DNA of 64,000 bases from Clostridiales bacterium (GTDB lineage Bacteria; Bacillota; Clostridia; Lachnospirales; JAQSXR01), in contig JAQSXR010000002.1 of assembly GCA_029256575.1 (NCBI GenBank), positions 136,272-200,271 on the forward strand, read 5' to 3'. Position numbers and translations under genes: made by a program. This document shows, piece by piece, positions 36,048 to 43,961 of the stretch. Below the pieces are notes generated by a model. The model made no database searches. It had not been told where the DNA came from and saw only the letters and a program-made list of their open reading frames with translations. How positions within the stretch are numbered: position 1 is the stretch's first letter; every line of letters starts with the position of its first letter.

Positions 36048-37019
36048 TTATCTTCCATACGTCTTAATGTAGTCTTCTATTTCACATTTTTCTGGCATAA
36101 CCCTAAGTGCACCTTTTTTTGTTGTGATTAGTGATGCAGCTGCATTTGCAAACGTTAACATCTCTTTTAATTGTATTTTTGTTAGACTATGAATATCGTG
36201 ATCTAATATATACCCTATAATATTTGCACAAAAAGTATCTCCAGCACCTGTCGTCTCGATTGTATCTGACGTGATAAAACCAGGGGAATCAACCACTTCG
36301 TCCTGATAATATGCTCTACTACCCTCCTTACCCATTGTGATTAATATTAATAGAATATTATACTGTTCCCTTAGCAAGGCAACACCTTTATCAATATCTA
36401 CTTGTCCTGTTACAAATTCCAATTCCTCTTCCGACATCTTAACTACATCACACTGTGATAATCCATACAAAATCTGCTCTTTCGCAAGCTCTAAATCTTT
36501 CCACAATGGTTTTCTTAAATTCGGATCAAATGTTATTAATAGATTATTATCCTTTGCTATTTTGATAGCCCTTTTTGTTGCTTCCCGAACCCCTTCGTGC
36601 GTCATTGATAATGTACCAAAATGAAATATACGAGAATCTTTTATTATATCTTCTTTTATTTCATCCGACGTTAACATCATATCTGCTCCTGGATTACGAT
36701 AAAACGAGAAATCTCTGTCACCATCTTCAAAGGTATGTATAAATGCCAAGGTTGTAGAATAATTGCTATCTAAGATCAAATTATCAGTCGCTATTCCAAC
36801 CTCTACTAGCGCTTCCTTTAACTTTATACCAAACTGATCCTTGCCTACTTTCCCAATAAAAGCTGTTGTCTTTCCTAGCTTAGTTAACATAGCTAACACA
36901 TTGCAAGGCGCACCTCCAGGATTTGCCTCAAATAGGATATTCCCTTGTTCACTTAACCCATTTTGTGTAAAGTCTATTAACAATTCTCCAAGTGCAGTAA
37001 CATCATATCGTTTATTCAT
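36048..37019 (-). CDS. PfkB-family sugar kinase, probable fructokinase
   Basis: About 323 aa. Ribokinase/PfkB fold with the N-terminal signature ANPGGAPCNVLAMLTKLG (~33-50), glycine-rich anion hole and catalytic Asp in TTGAGDTFCANI (~258), and ATP-binding ITMGKEGS. GDRDFSFYRNPGADMML near 105 is typical of fructokinases. It phosphorylates fructose to fructose-6-phosphate, most likely. The ATG at 37019 is preferred over a GTG at 37034, which abuts AGAAGG. No PTS or hydrolase gene is adjacent. Confidence 0.88.
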   Translation of the reverse strand: MNKRYDVTALGELLIDFTQNGLSEQGNILFEANPGGAPCNVLAMLTKLGKTTAFIGKVGKDQFGIKLKEALVEVGIATDNLILDSNYSTTLAFIHTFEDGDRDFSFYRNPGADMMLTSDEIKEDIIKDSRIFHFGTLSMTHEGVREATKRAIKIAKDNNLLITFDPNLRKPLWKDLELAKEQILYGLSQCDVVKMSEEELEFVTGQVDIDKGVALLREQYNILLILITMGKEGSRAYYQDEVVDSPGFITSDTIETTGAGDTFCANIIGYILDHDIHSLTKIQLKEMLTFANAAASLITTKKGALRVMPEKCEIEDYIKTYGR

Positions 37020-37123
37020 CGTAATTAGATCCACCTTCTTTAATAATAAATTTAATTATATATTTTTTTCTAATGCTTATTAAGTATTTAGTTTAATTAA
37101 GTATACAATATTTCTATTCACAT

Positions 37124-37186
37124 ATCAAAAAAATTCATCCGAATAATCTAAATACTTTTAAAAGTAATTTGATTATTCGGATGAAT
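37124..37186 (-). terminator. Terminator of the second [2Fe-2S] gene
   Basis: A perfect 16-bp stem: ATTCATCCGAATAATC with GATTATTCGGATGAAT, followed by seven Ts on the minus strand. Confidence 0.88.
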
Positions 37187-37234
37187 ATTTTCTTAATCTA
37201 TGTTGTATTTCTTTTATTAAAATTAATAACTACG

Positions 37235-37471
37235 CTATTCTGATCTTGACAACACTTCTTCTTCAAAAAAATCTTTGGTTGTACTTGGTGTTATTGTATA
37301 TATTTCTTCGTCTAATTTAACACTTACTCCTTCTGTACATACTCCAAGACAGGAAGCTTCATCCAAATCTATTTTGTCTGTAAGCTCATGTAATGATACA
37401 AGATGTTCTAAAGTATCAATTACTTCTTTTGATTCTTTCGAACCACAACCTACACATACTGTAATATTCAT
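37235..37471 (-). CDS. Thioredoxin-like [2Fe-2S] ferredoxin paralogue with shifted cysteines
   Basis: 78 aa, clearly homologous to the protein at 25712-25954 (shared LVSL-E-DKI, CTxGVSVKxD, PSTT, FFxEEVL). The second cysteine pair CLGVC is intact, but the first is CVGC (C6-x2-C9) instead of C-x4-C, and GSSCHLKGS is replaced by GSKESK. Cluster binding may be altered or lost. Monocistronic with AAGGAG site. Confidence 0.78.
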   Translation of the reverse strand: MNITVCVGCGSKESKEVIDTLEHLVSLHELTDKIDLDEASCLGVCTEGVSVKLDEEIYTITPSTTKDFFEEEVLSRSE

Positions 37472-37540
37472 ATTACTTCTCCTTCTGATACTGCTATATT
37501 TAATAGAATAATAAATTAGTTATTAATGTAAACTTTAACA

Positions 37541-37759
37541 TTAACTTACGATTCCTGTTGTTAATGCCTTATTAATAAATTGACGAATATCATTATTGTT
37601 CAAGGAATCATCTTGATATTTTATAATTATTGTTTTTTCATTCATATTTATATCAAGATACATAATCTCTTTAATTTTAGATACTGCACGAACTACATTA
37701 TTAAAACAATGTTGGCAATACATATTTACTTGATGTATTTCGATTTTCTTAACTCCCAT
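37541..37759 (-). CDS. Heavy-metal-associated (HMA)-like small protein
   Basis: 72 aa with the ferredoxin-like beta-alpha-beta-beta-alpha-beta pattern of HMA domains. The metal motif is MYCQHC (~13-18), CxxC intact but preceded by NMY rather than the usual GMT/GMS. Follows copZ after a terminator (149 bp gap). Probably a copper or other soft-metal chaperone, or a diverged copy of CopZ. Confidence 0.75.
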   Translation of the reverse strand: MGVKKIEIHQVNMYCQHCFNNVVRAVSKIKEIMYLDINMNEKTIIIKYQDDSLNNNDIRQFINKALTTGIVS

Positions 37760-37863
37760 TTAACAACCACCTTTTCAATTAAAATATCTAAACAAACATT
37801 TCCTTGACAAAATATATTATACTCCTTAATTATGAAGAAATTATGAAATTGGCTTGTTATCCT

Positions 37864-37897
37864 CAAAAATGGAGCAGTCATCTTAACCTGCTCCATC
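37864..37897 (-). terminator. Terminator after copZ
   Basis: ATGGAGCAG pairs with CTGCTCCAT (10-nt loop), followed by five Ts on the minus strand. Confidence 0.85.
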
Positions 37898-37907
37898 CTT
37901 TTCTAGA

Positions 37908-38123
37908 TTATTGAACTTCTATTCCAGCAACTTCATATCCTGCTTCATCAATAGCAAATTTAATATCTTCATCATTAATTTCTTGCGTAGCCTCTATGAA
38001 TGCTGTTTTTGCTTCCAGATTTACATCTACCTTTGTAACTCCTGATAATTCTTTTAATGCTTCACTTACATGTTTAATGCAGTGCTCACAACTCATACCT
38101 TCTACTAATACTTTCTTTTTCAT
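37908..38123 (-). CDS. copZ: Copper chaperone CopZ
   Basis: 71 aa HMA domain with the Cu(I) motif GMSCEHC (9-15). Delivers Cu(I) to the CopA ATPase. Located 46 bp downstream of copA in the same direction, with AGGAGG site. The last residues (GYEVAGIEV) carry the usual Tyr near the metal loop. Confidence 0.92.
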   Translation of the reverse strand: MKKKVLVEGMSCEHCIKHVSEALKELSGVTKVDVNLEAKTAFIEATQEINDEDIKFAIDEAGYEVAGIEVQ

Positions 38124-38169
38124 AATCTGTTCCTCCTAATATTGTGTTTTATATAGTGTTTGTAACTTA

Positions 38170-40617
38170 CTATTTAACAGCTTTAAATCTCTTTAATCTT
38201 AAGGCATTTGCAAGAACAGATACAGAGCTAAGGCTCATAGCTGCTGCTGCGATCATAGGATTAAGTAAAGATCCTCCAAATATGTGAAGTACTCCCATTG
38301 CAACTGGTATTCCTAATATATTATAGCCAAATGCCCAGAATAAATTCTGTTTAATATTACGTATGGTGCTCTTAGATAGTTGTATAGCGGTAGGAACATC
38401 CATTAGATCACTTCTCATCAAAACGATATCAGCTGATTCCATTGCAACGTCTGTTCCTGACCCTATTGCGATACCTATATCCGCTTGAGCCAATGCAGGT
38501 GCATCATTAATACCATCACCAACCATAGCAACTTTCTTTCCTTCTGCTTGAAGCTTTTTCACTTCATTCGCTTTATCTTGTGGTAACACTTCAGCAAGAA
38601 TTCTATCTATTCCTACCTGCTTTGCAATCGCTTCAGCAGTTCTTTTATTATCACCAGTTATCATTGCTACTTCTATGCCCATATGATGTAGTCTTTCAAT
38701 CGCTTTCTTACTATTCGCTTTCACAGTATCTGCTACTGCAATTATTCCAGCAATCTTATTATCAATAGCGATATACATTGGTGTTTTACCTTCTCCAGCT
38801 AATTTATTTGATGTATCTTCTAAATTATCCAAAGAAATATTGCGTTCCACCATTAGTTTTCTATTTCCTGCTAAGATATTCTTATCCTCAATTCTAACTT
38901 CAATTCCATAACCAGGTATTGCATAAAAAGAATCGAGTTTCTTAAATTCTAGTCCTTTTTCTTCTGCACCCTTTACAATTGCTTCTCCAAGAGGATGCTC
39001 TGAACTTTTTTCTGCAGAGGCAGCTAATTGTAATAACTCATTTTGATTGATTCCATCAACAACAATTACGTCAGTAACTTTAGGCTTACCTTCTGTAATT
39101 GTCCCAGTTTTATCAAATACGATAGTCTGAATTTTATGTGTAGTTTCTAACGCTACGCCACTCTTTATAAGAACACCATTTTCTGCTCCCTTACCAGTAC
39201 CAACCATAATGGCCGTTGGCGTAGCAAGCCCTAGTGCACAAGGACAGGCGATTACTAGAACGGAAATAAATATAGTAACTGCAAATACTAAGGATTCCCC
39301 ACCGAGAAAATACCATAATAAAGAAGAAGCTAATGCTAAAACAATAACAATAGGAACGAAATATCCGGATATTATATCTGCCATTTTTGCAATAGGAGCT
39401 TTTGACCCTTGTGCATCTTCCACCAATTTTATTATTTGTGCCAAAGCTGTATCTTTCCCAACTTTTGTTGCCCTATATTTAATACTTCCGTTTTTATTAA
39501 TACTAGCCCCTATGATATTATCACCAGTCTTTTTATCAACTGGCATACTTTCACCAGTAAGCATAGATTCATCAACTGCTGTAGTTCCCTCCACTACTTT
39601 ACCATCAACTGGCATCTTTTCTCCAGGTTTAACTACAATAACGTCTCCTACTTCAACTTCATCAATCGATATTTCTATCTCTTTGCCATCTTTAATTACA
39701 ATTGCCGTTTTAGGTGCAAGTCCCATTAGCTTCTTGATCGCTTCTGAAGTTTTCCCTTTTGTAACAGTTTCTAAATATTTGCCTAATATGATAAGTGTTA
39801 TAATTACGCCAGCTGCTTCAAAATATAAATCATTTACATAATCGCTATCACCACCAAATATCTGTACAATTGCATAGATACCGTATATGAATGCAGCAGA
39901 TGTTCCAATCGCAATTAGGGAATCCATATTAGGACTTCTTCTAAAGAGTGCTGAAAAACCTACTGTATAGAATTTATATCCTGCAATCATTGATGGAATC
40001 ACTAAAAATAATTGAACTACAGCAAAATTCTTTGCATTCATCATTGGATGTAAGATTTCAGGAAGTGGGAAATTCAACATATGTCCCATCGCCATATAAA
40101 GTAATGGTAACGTAAATATTGCTGAAATAACAAATTTCATCCACAATACTTTTATTTCTTTCTCTTTTCTTACTTTATCAGCATCCACTGTAATCTCATC
40201 ATCAATCGCTTTATATCCAGCTTTTAGAACTGCATTCTTTATATCTGAAATCTTAACTTTAGAAGGTTCATAGCTTATGATTAATTTCTCAGTTGCATAA
40301 TTAACATTTGCTTTTGTTACCCCTTCTAGCTTACTAGTTACCTTTTCTACGGTTTTTGCACAGGATGCACAAGTCATTCCTTCAATCTTCATTGTTTTAT
40401 TAATTTCACTCGAAAGCATTTTATATCCTGCTTTATCAACTGCTTCTTGAATATCAACTAGAGATGTCTTAGTTTCATCGAAACTTATGTTAAGTTTTTC
40501 AGTAGCAAAATTCACATTTGCTTCTGAAACACCATATAGCTTTTTAGTCGCCTTTTCAACTGATTTTGCACAAGATGCACAAGTCATTCCTTGTATTTGA
40601 AATGATTTATTTTCCAT
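38170..40617 (-). CDS. copA: Copper-exporting P-type ATPase CopA
   Basis: 815 aa P1B-type ATPase. Two N-terminal HMA domains each with GMTCASC (~9-15 and ~80-86). Then eight predicted TM helices with the CPC motif in VIACPCALGLATPTA, phosphorylation site DKTGTIT, TGES (LTGESMPV), HP motif SSEHPLGEAI and the ATP hinge GDGINDAPAL. NMxxS-type residues in the last TMs (AAAMSLSSVSVLAN) agree with Cu(I) transport. Promoter and CsoR operator are directly upstream. Confidence 0.97.
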   Translation of the reverse strand: MENKSFQIQGMTCASCAKSVEKATKKLYGVSEANVNFATEKLNISFDETKTSLVDIQEAVDKAGYKMLSSEINKTMKIEGMTCASCAKTVEKVTSKLEGVTKANVNYATEKLIISYEPSKVKISDIKNAVLKAGYKAIDDEITVDADKVRKEKEIKVLWMKFVISAIFTLPLLYMAMGHMLNFPLPEILHPMMNAKNFAVVQLFLVIPSMIAGYKFYTVGFSALFRRSPNMDSLIAIGTSAAFIYGIYAIVQIFGGDSDYVNDLYFEAAGVIITLIILGKYLETVTKGKTSEAIKKLMGLAPKTAIVIKDGKEIEISIDEVEVGDVIVVKPGEKMPVDGKVVEGTTAVDESMLTGESMPVDKKTGDNIIGASINKNGSIKYRATKVGKDTALAQIIKLVEDAQGSKAPIAKMADIISGYFVPIVIVLALASSLLWYFLGGESLVFAVTIFISVLVIACPCALGLATPTAIMVGTGKGAENGVLIKSGVALETTHKIQTIVFDKTGTITEGKPKVTDVIVVDGINQNELLQLAASAEKSSEHPLGEAIVKGAEEKGLEFKKLDSFYAIPGYGIEVRIEDKNILAGNRKLMVERNISLDNLEDTSNKLAGEGKTPMYIAIDNKIAGIIAVADTVKANSKKAIERLHHMGIEVAMITGDNKRTAEAIAKQVGIDRILAEVLPQDKANEVKKLQAEGKKVAMVGDGINDAPALAQADIGIAIGSGTDVAMESADIVLMRSDLMDVPTAIQLSKSTIRNIKQNLFWAFGYNILGIPVAMGVLHIFGGSLLNPMIAAAAMSLSSVSVLANALRLKRFKAVK

Positions 40618-40655
40618 AATTGTTCCTCCCTTTTAAACTATGAATCATTAGTTCG

Positions 40656-40680
40656 ATACCCCCCATAGGTGGGGTGGTAT
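40656..40680 (-). promoter_or_regulatory. CsoR-type operator of copA
   Basis: A GC-rich dyad in an AT-rich background, ATACCCCCC..GGTGGGGTGGTAT, lying just downstream of the copA promoter -10 box. It matches the pseudo-palindromic G/C-tract operators of CsoR. Confidence 0.82.
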
Positions 40681-40686
40681 ATTCGC

Positions 40687-40715
40687 ATTATATTACTTTC
40701 TAAAAAAGCTGTCAA
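40687..40715 (-). promoter_or_regulatory. copA promoter
   Basis: Minus-strand -35 TTGACA (40710-40715) and -10 TATAAT (40687-40692), both perfect consensus, 17-bp spacer. The CsoR operator covers the predicted transcription start. Confidence 0.9.
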
Positions 40716-40719
40716 GTAT

Positions 40720-40983
40720 CTATTTTGTAAGTTTATCTACAATCGACATTATTTCTTCAATCTTTTTAACTTGTTCTTCTGTGTTAAATGCATCTTCTAC
40801 ACAGCATCCTATATGATCATGAAGAATTTCTCTATTTACCTTACGTAAAATTGCTTCAGTAGCTAATATTTGATTTGATATGTCGATGCAATAACGGTTA
40901 TCATCGACCATCTTAAGCAATCCATCGATTTGACCTCTTGCTGTTTTCAAAAGTCTAGTTATCTTAGTTCTATCCGATTTCAT
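40720..40983 (-). CDS. csoR: Copper-sensing repressor CsoR
   Basis: 87-aa all-helical DUF156 protein. Cu(I) ligands are present: Cys in NRYCIDI (~33), His and Cys in HDHIGCCVEDA (~58-63). A Cu(I)-free CsoR tetramer represses copper genes. Here it sits upstream of copA with its own promoter and operator, so autoregulation is likely. Confidence 0.93.
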   Translation of the reverse strand: MKSDRTKITRLLKTARGQIDGLLKMVDDNRYCIDISNQILATEAILRKVNREILHDHIGCCVEDAFNTEEQVKKIEEIMSIVDKLTK

Positions 40984-41008
40984 AACAATCCTCCTTGAAT
41001 TTTTACCC

Positions 41009-41028
41009 TACACCCCCAGGGGGGGGTA
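41009..41028 (-). promoter_or_regulatory. CsoR-type operator of csoR
   Basis: TACACCCCCAGGGGGGGGTA, a near-perfect dyad, located between the csoR promoter and start codon. Confidence 0.82.
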
Positions 41029-41042
41029 TTGTTGTTATCTAA

Positions 41043-41071
41043 AGATTACACCTAATTTTAGTATCTGTCAA
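41043..41071 (-). promoter_or_regulatory. csoR promoter
   Basis: Minus-strand -35 TTGACA (41066-41071) and -10 TAATCT (41043-41048), 17-bp spacer. Confidence 0.75.
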
Positions 41072-41173
41072 TACTAATTTTTTAATACTTAATGAATAAT
41101 ACATTATGGAACACTTTATATTTAACGGAATATATTAATACAAAGCATTTTCTCTTAATCTAAGGAGTATCAA

Positions 41174-41602
41174 ATGGATAACCAATACAGGTATAACAAC
41201 AATAATAGTAATAACAATAACGGTAATAACAATAATGGTAATAACAAGAGAAAACCTTCCATGATGCATATGCATGACGCATTGGTAATGTCAATTCAAG
41301 ATTGCGAAGCAACATGTGAACACATGACTCATCATCTAAAAATGATGGCTGAAGACGATAATTTTAGAGTTACTCAATCTATATTATTGCGTGATTGTGC
41401 GGATATCTGCAATATTAGTGCAAGGTATATTGTTCGTAATTCTATGTTCTCTGTTAATATAGCAATCTTATGTGCACAAATTTGTATTTTATGTGGAAAT
41501 GAATGTGCAAAATATGATGATGAATTATCGCAGAATTGTGCGGAAGTATGCTATAATTGTGCCGAACATTGTAGAGAATTCATTTCTAAATATGAATTAT
41601 AG
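41174..41602 (+). CDS. Cys-rich four-helix-bundle protein (DUF326/copper-storage-like) with Asn-rich N-terminus
   Basis: 142 aa. The first ~25 residues are mostly Asn and Gly, encoded by AAC/AAT triplet repeats. The rest is helical, with 12 Cys in regularly spaced pairs: CEATC, CADIC, CAQICILCGNEC, CAEVCYNCAEHC, plus Met/His-rich MMHMHD and HMTHHLKMM. This spacing matches DUF326 ferredoxin-like and Csp1-type copper-storage proteins, which bind Cu(I) inside a bundle. Divergent from csoR, supporting a copper role. No signal peptide is visible, suggesting cytosolic storage. Confidence 0.8.
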   Translation: MDNQYRYNNNNSNNNNGNNNNGNNKRKPSMMHMHDALVMSIQDCEATCEHMTHHLKMMAEDDNFRVTQSILLRDCADICNISARYIVRNSMFSVNIAILCAQICILCGNECAKYDDELSQNCAEVCYNCAEHCREFISKYEL

Positions 41603-41632
41603 TAACTTATACTCCTAACTTATACCAATAAT

Positions 41633-41665
41633 AAAGGCTGCCAAACAAACTATTAGGCAGCCTTT
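41633..41665. terminator. Bidirectional terminator between the DUF326-like gene and chrA
   Basis: AAAGGCTGCC (41633-41642) pairs perfectly with GGCAGCCTTT (41656-41665), 13-nt loop, serving two convergent genes. Confidence 0.85.
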
Positions 41666-41699
41666 GCAATATATAAAATTAAATTAAATGAGTTAACTA

Positions 41700-42263
41700 C
41701 TAAATAAAAGGATAAATACAAATACCAATTACCCCTGCCCCAACCATTACATATATCGGATTAACTTTCCACTTCCTAAGTATAAAAAGGGCAGTCAAAA
41801 ATATTCCCACTGAGATAAAATCCAGATCACCAAGTTTATCAGAAACACCTTTTCCATTCCAGAATGCTAGTGTTACCAAAGCTATACCTGCGGAGCCAAT
41901 CATTGCAATCACTGCAGGTCTCAATCCATTTAATACCCCTTGAACGGTAGATATTCCTCTATATTTATAATAAACATAGGCCAACGTTAGAACAATAATA
42001 CAAGAGGGAAATACACACCCTATCGTTGCTATAATAGCTCCTGGCAATCCAGCAATACGTATTCCAACAAATGTCGCTGAATTAATGGCTATCGGTCCAG
42101 GTGTCATCTGTGATATTGTTATTACATCTGCAAATTCACTCATTGAAAGCCAACCATTGATATCTACAACTTGGTTTTGTATTAATGGCATTGCAGCATA
42201 ACCCCCACCAATACTAAACAATCCAATCTGAAAAAAGCTCCAAAATAGTTTTAATAATATCAT
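41700..42263 (-). CDS. Chromate transporter family half protein (ChrA domain) B
   Basis: 187 aa membrane protein with about six TM segments. Signature FSIGGGYAAMPLIQ (~17-30) and ISQMTPGPIAINSATFVG (~50-67), the ChrA GGG and PGP motifs. Half-size ChrA proteins occur as pairs that together correspond to one full-length ChrA. It overlaps its partner by 4 bp. Substrate may be chromate, sulphate or another anion; no chromate exposure can be assumed. Confidence 0.87.
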   Translation of the reverse strand: MILLKLFWSFFQIGLFSIGGGYAAMPLIQNQVVDINGWLSMSEFADVITISQMTPGPIAINSATFVGIRIAGLPGAIIATIGCVFPSCIIVLTLAYVYYKYRGISTVQGVLNGLRPAVIAMIGSAGIALVTLAFWNGKGVSDKLGDLDFISVGIFLTALFILRKWKVNPIYVMVGAGVIGICIYPFI

Positions 42264-42838
42264 TTCAGTTCACCACTCTTTTTTTTATGTTTAGAATAAT
42301 GCATAGAAATAGCTCCGATTATTCCACTCGAAAGAATTATAATAATTATGTTAACTTTAAAGAAAAATGTTGCCACAAAGGCCCCAAACATTACGATAAT
42401 TGGTATTACATTTTTATCTTTAAAAAGAGTACGCACCATACTAATTACAACATCAATAATAACAGCTGCTACTCCTGCTTGCATTCCTCTAAGTACGTAC
42501 TTTACTATTAAACTGTCTCTAAATGCTGTATACGCTAATGAAATAACCGAAAGTATAATGAGTGGTGGTAATACCGTACCTAAAATCGTAATCATTGCTC
42601 CTAATATTCCAGCCAAACGATATCCTACAAGTATGGAAGCATTTACTGCTATTGCTCCAGGTGATGATTGTGCTATTGCTGTTAAGTCTAACATTTCTTT
42701 TTCTTCAATCCATTTATATTCATCAACAAACTTTTTTCTCATTAAAGGAATAATAACAAATCCTCCTCCAAAGGTGAATGCACTTAGAAAAAAAGTTGAA
42801 GTAAATAATTTGAAGTAGAATCTCATATCTTTTTTCAT
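42260..42838 (-). CDS. Chromate transporter family half protein (ChrA domain) A
   Basis: 192 aa membrane protein with FTFGGGFVIIPLMRKKF (~21-37) and IAQSSPGAIAVNASILVG (~51-68), homologous to the downstream half. Clear AGGAGG ribosome site. A LysR gene is transcribed divergently from the same intergenic region and probably regulates this pair. Confidence 0.88.
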   Translation of the reverse strand: MKKDMRFYFKLFTSTFFLSAFTFGGGFVIIPLMRKKFVDEYKWIEEKEMLDLTAIAQSSPGAIAVNASILVGYRLAGILGAMITILGTVLPPLIILSVISLAYTAFRDSLIVKYVLRGMQAGVAAVIIDVVISMVRTLFKDKNVIPIIVMFGAFVATFFFKVNIIIIILSSGIIGAISMHYSKHKKKSGELK

Positions 42839-42910
42839 CGTTTAATACCTCCTACGTTAATTATATCCCTTGAAAAAATATACGTAAAGTATTATTATAT
42901 AATAATATAT

Positions 42911-42926
42911 ATAACTAATTGGTTAT
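42911..42926. promoter_or_regulatory. Dyad operator between chrA pair and LysR gene
   Basis: ATAACTAATTGGTTAT is a palindrome (ATAAC/GTTAT) of the T-N11-A type bound by LysR proteins, about 20 bp upstream of the lysR start. Confidence 0.6.
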
Positions 42927-42946
42927 GTGAAAAGGAGGCTCACCTC

Positions 42947-43816
42947 ATGACATTAAGACATCTGAATATTTTTGTAGTTGTATGTCAAGAAAATAGTATC
43001 ACGATTGCTTCTAAGAAATTGTATATTTCTCAACCAGCTGTCAGTAATGCAATAAAAGAACTTGAAAATTATTATGGTATTAAACTTTTTGAACGGTTTT
43101 CAAAAAAGATATATTTAACTGATGTTGGCAAAAGTGTATTAAGCTATGCGATCCATATTACCTCGTTATTTGATGATTTAGAAACATCAATTAGAAATTC
43201 AGATAATATTGGAAATCTACGCATTGGTTCTAGTATCACCATTGGTAATTATTTGATGCCAAATTATATCAAACAATTTTCTCTAAAATTTCCTGACATC
43301 CAAACATTTGTAACTATAGATAATTCAGAGGAAATAGAACAATTAATCTTAGAAAACCAAATAGACTTTGCACTTATTGAAGGAATTGTTCACTCCGATC
43401 ATATAATCTCGAAAAGTTTCTTAAATGACGAACTTGTAGTTATATGTTCTGTAGACAACCCTCTTTTAGAACAGGCAGTTATTACAATTAAGGATTTAGA
43501 AAAGCAGAATTTTCTAATGAGAGAGAAAAATAGCGGAACTAGAAAAATTGCTGATTCAATTTTGCTTCTTCATGGAATATCCATAATTCCAATATGGGAA
43601 AGTGCCAGTACCGGTGCTATTATCAACGGAGTATCGAATGGGATTGGAATCTCTATCTTACCTTTGCGTTTAGTTCAGGGATTTATTGATGAAGGTAAGA
43701 TCCGGAAGTTAGAGGTAGTAGATATTAATTTGCAACGTCAATTCTATATCATTTATCATAGAAACAAATTTCTCACACCAGCATCTATGGAATTTTTGAA
43801 ATTATGTAGGGAATAA
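42947..43816 (+). CDS. LysR family transcriptional regulator
   Basis: 289 aa. N-terminal winged helix-turn-helix with VVCQENSITIASKKLYISQPAVSNAIKELE in short blocks (residues ~10-40), linker helix, and a C-terminal periplasmic-binding-protein-like effector domain (~90-285) with LRIGSSITIGNYLMP. Divergent from the ChrA pair. AAGGAGG 8 nt upstream. The family relatives include CysL and selenium- or sulphur-linked regulators, so an oxyanion effector is plausible. Confidence 0.92.
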   Translation: MTLRHLNIFVVVCQENSITIASKKLYISQPAVSNAIKELENYYGIKLFERFSKKIYLTDVGKSVLSYAIHITSLFDDLETSIRNSDNIGNLRIGSSITIGNYLMPNYIKQFSLKFPDIQTFVTIDNSEEIEQLILENQIDFALIEGIVHSDHIISKSFLNDELVVICSVDNPLLEQAVITIKDLEKQNFLMREKNSGTRKIADSILLLHGISIIPIWESASTGAIINGVSNGIGISILPLRLVQGFIDEGKIRKLEVVDINLQRQFYIIYHRNKFLTPASMEFLKLCRE

Positions 43817-43920
43817 AATTAAACCTTTTCACAAATAAATATAAAATTGCGTTGATTATAAATAATTAGTAAAGTTAATTGTTAAACATATAAATTTATA
43901 ATTCGTTTGATTATACACAA

Positions 43921-43954
43921 AAAATACTTTGCTTCTTGAGAAGCAAAGTATTTT
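43921..43954. terminator. Bidirectional terminator between lysR and prfC
   Basis: AAAATACTTTGCTTC pairs perfectly with GAAGCAAAGTATTTT with a 4-nt loop. Confidence 0.9.
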
Positions 43955-43961
43955 AATTTTT

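Noticed and set aside
39209-39841. A 210-codon plus-strand frame opposite copA
   Set aside because: Antisense of a well-supported P-type ATPase; no start signal.
41700-42838. Frameshifted single chrA gene
   Set aside because: Both halves have complete ChrA motifs, their own starts and a 4-bp ATGA overlap, the normal arrangement of paired short ChrA proteins.
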